A stretch of DNA of 64,000 bases, taken from the NCBI RefSeq assembly GCF_023206395.1, contig NZ_CP066149.1, forward strand, positions 2,790,001-2,854,000. Direction: 5' to 3'. This stretch comes from Vibrio sp. ED004. GTDB lineage: Bacteria; Pseudomonadota; Gammaproteobacteria; Enterobacterales; Vibrionaceae. Below the pieces are notes generated by a model, which did not search any database, had not been told where the DNA came from, and worked only from the letters and a program-made list of their open reading frames with translations. The position numbers and the translations under genes are program-made. Below, one piece after another: positions 7,157-16,074 of this stretch. Numbering within the stretch: position 1 is the stretch's first letter; each line of letters starts with the position of its first letter.

Positions 7157-9934
7157 TTAGCCAAGCTCAGTATCTTTCGGGCGCAGCTGAAACTCATCAA
7201 TAGAGCCTATTTCCACACCCGCCGACAGCTTCTCTTCGTCCTGATGCGCATTACCGTGAGCGTGCATAATCAAACGATTGGCCGTGCGTGGCTTGAGCTG
7301 GCTGACCACAAAACGCATCATGTCAGAGCGAGTGAGCCCCTTGAGTTCTTCAAGCACACGCTCTCTCTGGTTGAACTCCCCATCCTTATTGCCAATCGCA
7401 ACCCATAAGCGCTGAGCACGGCCTCGTAATGTTGTATCGGGAGTTGAAATCTGATTCCAGAGACCACGCTTACTGCTATGCCATTGGTAGTCATTCAGCT
7501 CCAATAACACCATATAAAAGGCATTGAGAAACTCATCGATTGAAGCTAACAAATCAGCTGGAGCCGCATTAGGAGACTGCACGTACAACACAATACCTGG
7601 GTGTCGGTTTAGCGGCATATTGCCAGTGCCAACCATGTATCCAAGTTGTTGTTTTGTGCGTATTTCGTGGAAGAAAGTGGCCGACATAAGGTGGTTAGCT
7701 AATGAGTACAACGCGATATTCTGAGGTGAAATATCAGGGCATTGGTAGTAAACCACGATAGCTGAATCATCTTGATTACAGACCACTTCACGTTGGAAGC
7801 TGCCGTTTTCACCCAGCATGATTAATGGTCGCAGTGACTCTTCATAAGCTTGGTCTTGAACACGTAGGGCATCTTTTAGCGTCTCAGCCATCTTATGTGC
7901 ATCGGCTTTTTTCCAGTCGCCATATACAAACATCTCAACATGAAGTTCAGCCAAAATAGACTGAACGAATGACGACAACTCATCGACTTCAATCGTTTCT
8001 AGCGCTTCAATCAACACCGCATAAGGAGGATTGTTGGGCTGTAAGATACCTGTCATTGCATTAAACAGCTGCGAGATAGGGCGATCTTGTGACGCGTTAT
8101 TCCAGTTTCTGAGTAATTGATGCTTAATTGTTTCGAAGCGTGTTGGACTAAAGTCGCGTGCTTGGAAGCGTTCAAGGATCATATTGAGCAGTTGTGGCTG
8201 CTTTTCGCTAAATCCAGACAGCGTCAGCGTGACTCCACCTTGGTGGGTATACATGTTGTAACCCATACCTGCAATTTCAGCCTGATAGGTATCTTTTTCC
8301 AGAGAATCTAAGAACATCTCTACACATAAGCGTGTTTTGACGATGTTTCTAGGGCTAGCCACTGAGTGCGGGCTATCAATAGCGATATACACCACACCTT
8401 TCGGTACTCGAAATTGATGGTCTTGAAGGTGCCATAGCTTAAATCCGTCCAACTCTTCTAACAGTTGTGGATGTTTAGCATCACCTTCGAGCTCTGCAGG
8501 ATCCAAGTCATAGCAAATAAACGGGTTTTTGCTTGGTAGCTCAAATTTCCAACCGGGATTGATGCACATAAAGCATTGGGTTTGCTCTGAGCTAAAAGGT
8601 GTCACAGAGTAGGGCGTAAAGTACCATTTCGCTTCTCTGTCATACTCGAAACCTTGGGCAACAATGGTCGCGCGCATATTGTCGACGGTTAAGTAGGGAA
8701 GCAAAGAACGCTGTAATTCGTCATCGAAGTGCGACATCTTATAGTCGCCATACACTACGTCTTGTTCTTGGTAGTGCTGCATGTTGATCACCAAATGACT
8801 CACCACATCAAGTGGTCTTGCTGGCTCTTGAAAGCGGAAAGCGGACTCCAAAACGGCGCGCTTTTCTAGATAACGCCACTCTTCAATACCTTGTTGTTCA
8901 ATCAACTTGATGTACTGGAATACCGCTTGGATGATGTTATCGGTTTTGGTTAAACCTTCGATGGTCAATGAACAACTGACTGTGAAATCACGGTAGTTAC
9001 TGCCGCTTGCGCCGCCACCTGCTGAGAGAGAAGTAATCCAACCTTTCTCTTTCAACTGCATCATCAAACTGCCTTCGCCTTCATAACCTAAAAGGTGTGC
9101 AAAGAACGACAGAGGCTTAACGCCGTAGTGCTCGTCCATGCTTGGCATAGGGAAGGTTAATATGAGTTTACGCACTTCCTTTATCGGCTCGACGTGCACT
9201 TGAACGCCTGTGCTCAACTCGCCAACAATCGGTACTTCCACCTTCTTGCCTTGTAGGTTGTGATTGGTAATCGAGCTAAAGCGATCTTCAACCCAGCCTT
9301 GCATCTCATCTAAGGATTGATTGCCAGACAGCGTGAGTGTCATTAGGTCTGCAGAATATTGTTGCTGGTGGAACGATAAGATCTCTTGTCGAATCGTCTC
9401 GCCATTCCTGTCGCCCAACGTATCGATATTACCGACAGAAAACTTCGAGAATGGGTGATTGTGGTTCACCAGTTCTTTGGTAACTTGGTACAAGCGTCGC
9501 GAATCGTCGTTGAGTTTCATCTTATATTCTGAATCAACGGCTTGGCGTTCTTTATCTAATGCTTCTTCGTTGAACAGGGGAGCAGTGAAAAATTGGCTGA
9601 AGCGATCGAGTGCGGTTTCAAACGCATTCAATTCAACATCAAAAAAGAAGCAGGTGTGCTCTGTTCCCGTCCAAGCATTGTTACTACCACCATGTTGGCT
9701 GATAAAACTTTGGAACTCTCCGACCTTTGGATACTTTTCAGTTCCCAAAAATAGCATATGCTCTAAGTAGTGAGCTAAACCCTCTCGGTCTGTAGGGTCA
9801 TCAAAGTGCCCCACATTAACGGCTAATGCGGCTGCTGCTTTTTGAGAATTTTGGTCCTGAACTAACAGTACGCGTAACCCGTTATTTAAGGTTATGTAAC
9901 GGTATTGATGTTCATCATTTGGGCTTAAGTGCAC
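7157..9934 (-). CDS. Insulinase/pitrilysin-type M16 zinc metallopeptidase
   Basis: A 925-residue enzyme of the insulysin/pitrilysin class. The inverted zinc motif HxxEH is present as HYLEH (His55, Glu58, His59), and the distal Glu lies in the EEALDKERQAVDSEYKMK helix. The four-domain length is usual for the family, and the C-terminal half carries the Arg/Tyr substrate clamp region near TKQQLGYMVGTG. There is no signal peptide, so it may be cytoplasmic, unlike periplasmic E. coli pitrilysin. The start is GTG at 9934 with GGAG about 8 nt upstream. It likely degrades peptides to small fragments; the substrate is unknown. Monocistronic, with its own terminator. Confidence 0.9.
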   Translation of the reverse strand: MHLSPNDEHQYRYITLNNGLRVLLVQDQNSQKAAAALAVNVGHFDDPTDREGLAHYLEHMLFLGTEKYPKVGEFQSFISQHGGSNNAWTGTEHTCFFFDVELNAFETALDRFSQFFTAPLFNEEALDKERQAVDSEYKMKLNDDSRRLYQVTKELVNHNHPFSKFSVGNIDTLGDRNGETIRQEILSFHQQQYSADLMTLTLSGNQSLDEMQGWVEDRFSSITNHNLQGKKVEVPIVGELSTGVQVHVEPIKEVRKLILTFPMPSMDEHYGVKPLSFFAHLLGYEGEGSLMMQLKEKGWITSLSAGGGASGSNYRDFTVSCSLTIEGLTKTDNIIQAVFQYIKLIEQQGIEEWRYLEKRAVLESAFRFQEPARPLDVVSHLVINMQHYQEQDVVYGDYKMSHFDDELQRSLLPYLTVDNMRATIVAQGFEYDREAKWYFTPYSVTPFSSEQTQCFMCINPGWKFELPSKNPFICYDLDPAELEGDAKHPQLLEELDGFKLWHLQDHQFRVPKGVVYIAIDSPHSVASPRNIVKTRLCVEMFLDSLEKDTYQAEIAGMGYNMYTHQGGVTLTLSGFSEKQPQLLNMILERFQARDFSPTRFETIKHQLLRNWNNASQDRPISQLFNAMTGILQPNNPPYAVLIEALETIEVDELSSFVQSILAELHVEMFVYGDWKKADAHKMAETLKDALRVQDQAYEESLRPLIMLGENGSFQREVVCNQDDSAIVVYYQCPDISPQNIALYSLANHLMSATFFHEIRTKQQLGYMVGTGNMPLNRHPGIVLYVQSPNAAPADLLASIDEFLNAFYMVLLELNDYQWHSSKRGLWNQISTPDTTLRGRAQRLWVAIGNKDGEFNQRERVLEELKGLTRSDMMRFVVSQLKPRTANRLIMHAHGNAHQDEEKLSAGVEIGSIDEFQLRPKDTELG

Positions 9935-10239
9935 AGGAGCATCTCCAGAGAAGGTGGTTTTTAAATTATGTACCCGATGATTCGGCGTGCAAACCTTGTA
10001 ATCATATTTTGGGATATGAAGTGCTTTTTGGCGATTTCTAAATCACTTTTATCGATTTTTATCAGTAATTTATTTTCTTTTAACAAGATTGTTAAGAAAG
10101 TCGAACTCTTTGGCAAGTGACTTGATATAATTATTTATATTGACTGCGGTTTCTCTGGATTGAGAGCCAAACCTAAGTAGCGTTTCGCTGATATATGGGA
10201 TATATCGACTTTCGACATGTTACGAAGACAGGATTGAAC
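9935..10239. other. Divergent intergenic region, M16 peptidase / sixA
   Basis: About 300 bp of AT-rich DNA carrying the promoters of both divergent genes. The only clear structure is GATATAT-GGG-ATATATC at 10190-10206, an inverted repeat 34 nt before sixA that could be an operator or part of the sixA promoter. No credible small gene was seen. Confidence 0.5.
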
Positions 10240-10704
10240 ATGAAAATATTCATTATGCGCCACGGTGAAGCAGAACATTTTGCGGATTCGGATGCAGAAC
10301 GAGCGTTGACCAAGCGCGGGAAAATGGCTTCTCTTGCAGTGGCACAAGCTGCAAATGAGCAGGGGATTAGTCAATTCGATAAAGTGCTGGTGAGCCCATA
10401 TTTAAGGGCACAAGAAACGTGGTTAGAGATCTCTCAGGCGTTTTCTGGCACGAAAGTAGAAACCTGTGATGATATTACGCCTTATGGAATGTCCGACGAT
10501 GTGTTTGATTTGACCTTGGCAATGGCTGAAGTAGAAAAACTAGAGACCATTTTATTTGTTTCTCATTTACCTCTAGTGGGCTACCTAACAGCAGAATTTG
10601 CCACTGGTATGGCTCCGCCGATGTTCCCAACGTCAGGCCTAGCCTGCATCGACTTTAACCTTGAAACACAGAAAGGTGAGTTACTTTGGAACATCAATCC
10701 ATAG
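10240..10704 (+). CDS. sixA: Phosphohistidine phosphatase SixA
   Basis: A 154-residue histidine-phosphatase-superfamily protein. The RHG signature is at the N-terminus (MKIFIMRHGEAEHF), and the second conserved His is in LFVSHLPLVGYLT. SixA removes phosphate from histidine-phosphotransfer domains or phosphotransferase proteins such as NPr. The frame can be extended to 10195, but ATG 10240 gives the standard N-terminus starting directly at the first beta strand. It is followed by a bidirectional terminator and convergent smrB. Confidence 0.9.
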   Translation: MKIFIMRHGEAEHFADSDAERALTKRGKMASLAVAQAANEQGISQFDKVLVSPYLRAQETWLEISQAFSGTKVETCDDITPYGMSDDVFDLTLAMAEVEKLETILFVSHLPLVGYLTAEFATGMAPPMFPTSGLACIDFNLETQKGELLWNINP

Positions 10705-10743
10705 TGAAGGTGAAGAAAACCTTTTAATTGGAAGGCTAAAGTG

Positions 10744-10777
10744 AAAAGGGCATCTCAATGATTTGAGATGCCCTTTT
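10744..10777. terminator. Bidirectional terminator between sixA and smrB
   Basis: AAAAGGGCATCTCAA-TGA-TTTGAGATGCCCTTTT is a near-perfect palindrome with A-run and T-run ends, able to terminate both convergent transcripts. Confidence 0.85.
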
Positions 10778-10811
10778 GGTTTTTGGTGATGAAGCGATTT
10801 GCAAACCAGCA

Positions 10812-11342
10812 TTACTTCTCAGGAATCGAAAGCAGTACCAGCAACGCACCGTTACCGCCAAATTCTAATGGCGCTTGGTGAAAAGCCATCACGTCTGGGT
10901 GCTGTGCTAACCACAAAGGCACCTTCTGCTTAAGGATGTGTTTGCCAATGCCGTGTTGAACGCAGGCACACGCCACGCTCTCTTTTACGCAGTGCGCAAT
11001 CATTGCTCCAAGCTCACGTTTGGCTTCTTGCTGAGTCATACCATGCATATCGAGATACACGTCTGGTACGTAGACACCACGACGCAGGCGCTTCACCTCG
11101 TATTTAGAGACATCATCACGCGCATAACGTGTAGGGCCGTCTTCGCTAAGGTGTGGAATGAACTCATCTGAGAAATAAAACTCGCTATCACTGGCTTGTC
11201 TTGCCGTTCGAGTAATTTCTTTTTGCTTGGCATTTCTTTTTGGCTGCTGGACTATGGTATCCTGTTGCAACTTTTTAACGCCCTTTACTGCATCGTTGAA
11301 TAGGGCGAAATCGTCATCGAAGTCGGTGTCTTTTTTGCTCAT
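10812..11342 (-). CDS. smrB: Ribosome-rescue endonuclease SmrB
   Basis: A 176-residue Smr-domain protein. SmrB cleaves mRNA at collided ribosomes. The N-terminal helix region (MSKKDTDFDDDFALFNDAVKG...QQDTIVQQP) aligns with E. coli SmrB. The Smr domain begins about residue 90 with LDMHGMTQQEA and continues through QHGIGKHILKQKVPLWLAQHP to FGGNGALLVLL. An upstream in-frame start at 11402 adds 20 hydrophobic residues not seen in relatives, so 11342 is preferred. Divergent from prmB with only 62 bp between the start codons. Confidence 0.93.
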   Translation of the reverse strand: MSKKDTDFDDDFALFNDAVKGVKKLQQDTIVQQPKRNAKQKEITRTARQASDSEFYFSDEFIPHLSEDGPTRYARDDVSKYEVKRLRRGVYVPDVYLDMHGMTQQEAKRELGAMIAHCVKESVACACVQHGIGKHILKQKVPLWLAQHPDVMAFHQAPLEFGGNGALLVLLSIPEK

Positions 11343-11404
11343 CAGGTTATGAATTCTAATTAGAAACGTAATTAGCAGTATTGTAGCGCTTTTCGGAGAC
11401 AATT

Positions 11405-12337
11405 TTGGATAAGATTTTTGTAGAAGAAGCGGTATCAGAACTACACACGCTTCAAGATGTGATTCGTTGGACTGTTAGCCGCTTTAACGCAGCTGGCCTA
11501 TTTTATGGTCACGGCACTGATAACGCGTGGGATGAGGCAGTACAACTTATCTTACCTACTCTTTATCTGCCGATTGATGTTCCTTCGCATGTAATGAACT
11601 CTCGTCTAACGAGCAGTGAACGTCTGCGTATCGTTGAGCGTGTGATCAAGCGTATTAATGATCGTACACCAACGGCTTACCTGACCAACAAAGCTTGGTT
11701 CTGTGGCCTTGAGTTCTTCGTTGATGAGCGCGTTCTTGTGCCTCGTTCTCCAATTGGTGAGCTGATCGAAGCTCAATTCCAACCTTGGTTAACTGAAGAG
11801 CCAGTTCGCATCATGGATATGTGTACGGGCAGTGGTTGTATTGCTATCGCTTGTGCTCATGCATTCCCAGATGCTGAAGTAGACGCGATTGATATCTCTA
11901 CTGACGCACTTCAAGTTGCTGAGCAGAACGTTCAAGATCACGGCATGGAGCAACAAGTGTTCCCAATCCGTTCAGATCTTTTCCGTGATCTGCCGAAAGA
12001 GAAATACAACCTGATCGTATCTAACCCGCCTTACGTGGACGAAGAAGATATGAACAGCCTGCCAGATGAGTTTACTCATGAGCCAGAACTTGGCTTAGCG
12101 GCGGGTACTGATGGTCTGAAATTGGTTCGCCGTATCCTAGCTAATGCACCAGACTACCTAACTGATGATGGTATTCTGATCTGTGAAGTGGGTAACTCAA
12201 TGGTTCATATGATGGATCAGTACCCTGAGATTCCATTCACTTGGATTGAATTCTCAAACGGTGGTCACGGTGTATTCATGATCACTCGCGAGCAGCTAGT
12301 GGCTTGCGCTGACGAGTTCTCTATCTACAAAGACTAG
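11405..12337 (+). CDS. prmB: Ribosomal protein L3 glutamine methyltransferase PrmB
   Basis: A 310-residue SAM-dependent enzyme that methylates a glutamine of ribosomal protein L3. The N-terminus [22 protein letters not shown] matches E. coli PrmB from residue 1, so the TTG at 11405 (GGAGAC upstream) is the true start. The SAM-binding motif is [15 protein letters not shown], and the catalytic NPPY is in [12 protein letters not shown]. It commonly sits divergent to smrB in gamma-proteobacteria, as here. In many relatives aroC follows; here a terminator and a LysE-type exporter gene follow instead. Confidence 0.95.
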   Translation: MDKIFVEEAVSELHTLQDVIRWTVSRFNAAGLFYGHGTDNAWDEAVQLILPTLYLPIDVPSHVMNSRLTSSERLRIVERVIKRINDRTPTAYLTNKAWFCGLEFFVDERVLVPRSPIGELIEAQFQPWLTEEPVRIMDMCTGSGCIAIACAHAFPDAEVDAIDISTDALQVAEQNVQDHGMEQQVFPIRSDLFRDLPKEKYNLIVSNPPYVDEEDMNSLPDEFTHEPELGLAAGTDGLKLVRRILANAPDYLTDDGILICEVGNSMVHMMDQYPEIPFTWIEFSNGGHGVFMITREQLVACADEFSIYKD

Positions 12338-12401
12338 GTAATGATGGCTAGTTTTTAGCTTAGTACTTAGTAAGACGTTCTATTTGAAACGTTTTAATTT
12401 A

Positions 12402-12432
12402 AACGCCATGCCGCAATGCATGGCGTTTTTTA
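12402..12432 (+). terminator. prmB terminator
   Basis: AACGCCATGC-CGCAAT-GCATGGCGTT followed by T residues, 65 nt after the prmB stop. Confidence 0.85.
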
Positions 12433-12563
12433 TTGCCTTAGTTTTGGGGTTAAGTCATCAACGCAGAATAAATAATGTTCAATATTTAGTTGCCTAATAT
12501 GAATAGCTATTACATATTGGTGGCTAATGTTTAGCCGTTTTAGTGAGTTAAGGAGAATTCGCG

Positions 12564-13205
12564 ATGAGCTTTGATACATGGGTTTATTATTTGTTGGCAG
12601 TACTGATTTTAACGGCATCGCCGGGCCCCAGTTCTTTATTGTGCATGACCAAAGGTGTGCAATCGGGTTTTAAATTATCAATATTTACTGCGCTGGGTAG
12701 CTTAACGGCGATCACTGGAATCTTAACGTTATCGTTCACAGGCTTAGGGGTGATCATTGCTTCATCGGAAGTGGTGTTTAATGTCATTAAATGGACAGGC
12801 GCTGCGTATCTTATCTATCTTGGCTGGAAGTCTTTACGTTCTAACCAGCAAGATTACGACGATCTATCCAGTCAACAAACCGATTCTCAACTTGTTAAAG
12901 AAAGCGCGGTGCAACACTACTTAAGTGGTTTTATTGTTGGCGCGAGTAACCCGAAAGCGATCTTGTTTTTTACCGCACTTTTCCCTCAGTTTATCGACCC
13001 GTCACTCGCTTTGCTTCCCCAGTTTGCGGTGTTTGCTTTAACCTTTGCTGTGATGGAGTTGTCTTGGCTGTTGGTGTACGCGTATTTAGGTGCGAAGTCT
13101 TCAAACTGGCTGTTTGCGAAAGGCAGAGCTAAGGTTTTCAATCGTGTTACAGGGGGCGTGTTTATTGGTGCTGGCGCGCTGCTTTCGACGACAAGCCGAG
13201 CATAA
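12564..13205 (+). CDS. LysE/RhtB family amino-acid exporter
   Basis: A 213-residue inner-membrane protein with about six hydrophobic segments and the N-terminal signature LTASPGPSSLLCMTKGVQSG of the LysE/RhtB family. The later motifs GAAYLIYLGWKSLRS and GFIVGASNPKAILFFTALFPQFID are also typical. Members export amino acids such as lysine, threonine or homoserine lactone; the substrate here cannot be told. The start has AAGGAG about 8 nt upstream. It is single-gene, with a small inverted repeat GGCTAA-TGT-TTAGCC about 30 nt before the start. Confidence 0.87.
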   Translation: MSFDTWVYYLLAVLILTASPGPSSLLCMTKGVQSGFKLSIFTALGSLTAITGILTLSFTGLGVIIASSEVVFNVIKWTGAAYLIYLGWKSLRSNQQDYDDLSSQQTDSQLVKESAVQHYLSGFIVGASNPKAILFFTALFPQFIDPSLALLPQFAVFALTFAVMELSWLLVYAYLGAKSSNWLFAKGRAKVFNRVTGGVFIGAGALLSTTSRA

Positions 13206-13344
13206 CTTTTTGATTTATCAGAGGGCTGAATAGTTACAGAAAATTCTTAATGCTGTCATAAAAGGTTAATATTAATGTGCTTGCTGATTTTGGTGAAAAG
13301 CCGATATATTGTAGTTACACCATCACGTTCTCAAGGAGAGACAT

Positions 13345-13446
13345 ATGCAGCATCAAGAAATGATTCAACACAGTAACTTTGGCGTTATCAGCCGCACTTG
13401 GATTTTCTCTACCCTTTCTCTAGTGGGTATTCTTGCTCTAATGTAG
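13345..13446 (+). CDS. 33-residue putative single-pass membrane peptide
   Basis: A short ORF with a strong ribosome-binding site (AAGGAGAG, 6 nt before ATG) and a promoter-like pair TTGCTG / TATATT spaced 18 bp upstream. The product MQHQEMIQHSNFGVISRTWI continues into a hydrophobic C-terminal helix (residues ~19-33). It has a polar, His/Gln-rich N-terminal half and one potential membrane segment, the form of regulatory small membrane proteins. No known family recognised. It stands alone between the LysE-type gene and selO. A weak GTGGCT/AGCCAC hairpin with a T-rich tail lies near 13533-13570. Confidence 0.6.
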   Translation: MQHQEMIQHSNFGVISRTWIFSTLSLVGILALM

Positions 13447-13723
13447 TCAGCTTAATGGCTCTATATTTTCAGTTTTTATTATGAAATCACTTGTTAAAAA
13501 GTCTTCAAAGTCAGAACTCTTTATCTCATAAACGTGGCTTTTCTCATCAGGCTAGCCACTTAACCTTTTCTCGCTGTACCTTTCTCTGATTAACCATTTT
13601 CCCTGAATAATCGCTTTGACGTGTTATCCCATTTCTTCAAATAGATTCATTGTTTAACCTGATCTGAAGTTGTTATCAAACTGTGATAATCTTAAGTTAT
13701 CTATTACCTACAGTGTATCTCTC
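13447..13723. other. Intergenic region before selO
   Basis: AT-rich, no credible gene. It holds the weak hairpin at 13533-13558, possibly ending the small ORF transcript, and presumably the selO promoter; GTTATCAAACTGTGATAAT near 13671-13689 has a short inverted repeat (TTATCA/TGATAA). Confidence 0.4.
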
Positions 13724-15181
13724 ATGTCTGTCTGGGATTCAATTTCATTTAACAATCGATTTACGACGTTACCTCGACTGTTCTATACCCCAATTCAACC
13801 TACACCTTTAAATAATGTCCAATGGCTTGCATGGAACCAAAACCTTGCGAGTGAACTCGGCTTTCCGTCATTTGAGGACGTCTCTGAGGAGTTGCTTGAA
13901 ACTTTATCGGGCAACGTTGAACCAGAGCAGTTTTTACCTGTAGCAATGAAATACGCAGGCCACCAATTTGGTTCATATAATCCTGATTTAGGTGATGGCA
14001 GAGGTCTGCTATTAGCGCAAGTTGTCGCGAAAAGTGGTGAAACGTTCGATTTACACCTCAAAGGAGCAGGTAAAACGCCATATTCGCGCATGGGGGATGG
14101 GCGCGCCGTGATTCGCTCAACGGTGCGCGAGTATTTATGTAGTGAAGCGATGGCTGGGCTTAATATCCCAACGACACGTGCGTTGGCTATGATGACCAGT
14201 GACACACCAGTTTATCGAGAGAAGCAAGAGTGGGGCGCATTGCTGGTGCGTGCTGCTGAGTCACACATTCGTTTCGGTCACTTTGAACATCTGTTTTATA
14301 CCAATCAGTTGGCCGAGCATAAATTGTTGGCTGATAAAGTCATCGAGTGGCACTTCCCTGAATGCCTTGATGAAGACAAGCCCTACGCTGCTATGTTTAA
14401 TCAGATTGTTGACCGTACCGCAGAGATGATTGCGTTGTGGCAAGCAAATGGCTTTGCTCATGGGGTGATGAATACCGATAACATGTCGATTATTGGACAA
14501 ACGTTTGATTACGGCCCGTTTGCATTCTTAGATGAATATGACCCGAGGTTGATCTGTAATCACTCCGACTACCAAGGTCGTTATGCCTTTAATCAACAAC
14601 CTAGAATTGGATTGTGGAACCTGTCAGCTCTGGCTCACTCTCTGTCGCCGCTGGTGGAGAAAGCTGATTTAGAGGCAGCGTTAGAACAGTATGAGCCACA
14701 AATGAACGGTTATTTCAGCCAGTTGATGCGTAGAAAGCTTGGGCTGCTTGCAAAACATGAAGGCGACAGCCGTTTGTTTGAATCTATGTTCGAATTGATG
14801 TCGCAAAACAAAGTCGATTACCCAAGGTTCTTTAGAACGCTGTCTAACCTAGATACCTTGCCTGCGCAGGAGGTGATTGATTTGGTTATCGATCGTGATG
14901 CCGCAAAACTATGGCTGGATAACTATTTGCAACGCTGTGAACTAGAAGAGAGTTCAGTGGCAGAGCGCTGTGAAAATATGAGGCAGGTAAACCCCAAATA
15001 CATCCTCAGAAACTACCTAGCTCAGCTTGCGATAGATAAAGCCGAGCGTGGTGATAGCAGTGATATTGACGCATTGATGGTGGTACTAGCCGATCCTTAT
15101 GCGGAACACCCTGACTACGAACATCTTGCCGCGTTACCACCTGAGTGGGGTAAAGCGATGGAGATCAGCTGCTCGTCGTAA
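13724..15181 (+). CDS. selO: Protein adenylyltransferase SelO (YdiU family)
   Basis: A 485-residue SelO pseudokinase that transfers AMP from ATP to Ser/Thr/Tyr residues of target proteins, implicated in redox stress. Recognisable elements are [26 protein letters not shown] (nucleotide loop region), [28 protein letters not shown], and the catalytic/metal segment [28 protein letters not shown]. Many bacterial SelO proteins end without selenocysteine; this one ends in CSS, an ordinary Cys. An in-frame start at 13670 exists, but the family N-terminus begins near [13 protein letters not shown], so 13724 is chosen despite a weak ribosome site. Confidence 0.92.
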   Translation: MSVWDSISFNNRFTTLPRLFYTPIQPTPLNNVQWLAWNQNLASELGFPSFEDVSEELLETLSGNVEPEQFLPVAMKYAGHQFGSYNPDLGDGRGLLLAQVVAKSGETFDLHLKGAGKTPYSRMGDGRAVIRSTVREYLCSEAMAGLNIPTTRALAMMTSDTPVYREKQEWGALLVRAAESHIRFGHFEHLFYTNQLAEHKLLADKVIEWHFPECLDEDKPYAAMFNQIVDRTAEMIALWQANGFAHGVMNTDNMSIIGQTFDYGPFAFLDEYDPRLICNHSDYQGRYAFNQQPRIGLWNLSALAHSLSPLVEKADLEAALEQYEPQMNGYFSQLMRRKLGLLAKHEGDSRLFESMFELMSQNKVDYPRFFRTLSNLDTLPAQEVIDLVIDRDAAKLWLDNYLQRCELEESSVAERCENMRQVNPKYILRNYLAQLAIDKAERGDSSDIDALMVVLADPYAEHPDYEHLAALPPEWGKAMEISCSS

Positions 15182-15332
15182 ATCGATTCGCCTATTCAAA
15201 CGAGTGGATGGAGGTCACTTAGTTGTGATCTCTGTCTGTTTGTTCTTCTAATTTTACAAACATATCAATAATCAAATGCTCAACCTGCCTATAGACTATG
15301 TGAATAAGTTGTAAATTTAATAGGTTTGGGCG

Positions 15333-16061
15333 ATGCCAACAAATAGTCGAATTCTCGTGGTGGATGATGATCAAGAAATCCGCGAGCTGCTGGAAGAGTA
15401 CCTCACAAAATCAGGCTTCGATGTCTCCTCTGTTGGAGATGGTGTTGAACTTGAAACTCACCTGCAAAGCCAAGGTTACCCTGACCTGATCCTTCTTGAT
15501 GTGATGCTACCCGGTGATGACGGTTTTACTTTGTGTCAGCGCGTCCGCAAACAATCGAATGTACCGATCATCATGCTGACTGCGGTATCGGATGAAACCG
15601 ACCAGATCATTGGCTTGGAAATTGGTGCAGATGACTATATCGCTAAGCCGTTTAGCCCTCGTCAATTAATGGCGCGTATCAAAGCATTACTGCGCCGCGT
15701 TCAAGTCGTCGATGACAAACCGAGTGATGCGTTGCCAAAGCAGATCATCTTTGGTGACTGGACGCTCGATACGCTCGCTCATCGAATTTCTCACAATGAA
15801 AGCTCAGAAGAGATGGACTTGTCGGGCAGTGATTTCTCATTGTTAATGTTGTTCCTTACTCGCCCTAATGAAGTGTTAGACCGAGATACTATCTCTTTCG
15901 CCACTAGAGGCCGTGAAGCGCTGCCTTTTGAACGTGGTATTGATGTACAGCTAAGTCGCCTGAGAAGCCGATTAGGCGACAGTGGTAAATATCCTCACTA
16001 CATCAAAACCATGCGTGGTAACGGCTATATTCTGGCTGTGCCTGTGCATTATGAGCACTGA
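15333..16061 (+). CDS. OmpR-family response regulator (GltR-like) for the sugar ABC transporter
   Basis: A 242-residue DNA-binding response regulator. The receiver domain (residues ~6-120) has the acidic pocket VVDDDQE, the phospho-acceptor Asp in LILLDVMLPG, Thr in IMLTA and Lys in YIAKPF. A winged-helix domain (~135-235) ends in VQLSRLRSRLGDSGKYPHYIKTMRGNGYIL. It precedes a sensor kinase gene by 13 bp and, beyond that, a sugar ABC transporter operon. This resembles the GltR/GtrS control of the gts glucose transporter in Pseudomonas. The inverted repeat at 17519-17540 is a candidate binding site. Confidence 0.9.
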   Translation: MPTNSRILVVDDDQEIRELLEEYLTKSGFDVSSVGDGVELETHLQSQGYPDLILLDVMLPGDDGFTLCQRVRKQSNVPIIMLTAVSDETDQIIGLEIGADDYIAKPFSPRQLMARIKALLRRVQVVDDKPSDALPKQIIFGDWTLDTLAHRISHNESSEEMDLSGSDFSLLMLFLTRPNEVLDRDTISFATRGREALPFERGIDVQLSRLRSRLGDSGKYPHYIKTMRGNGYILAVPVHYEH

Positions 16062-16074
16062 GTAAGAAGTCCGT

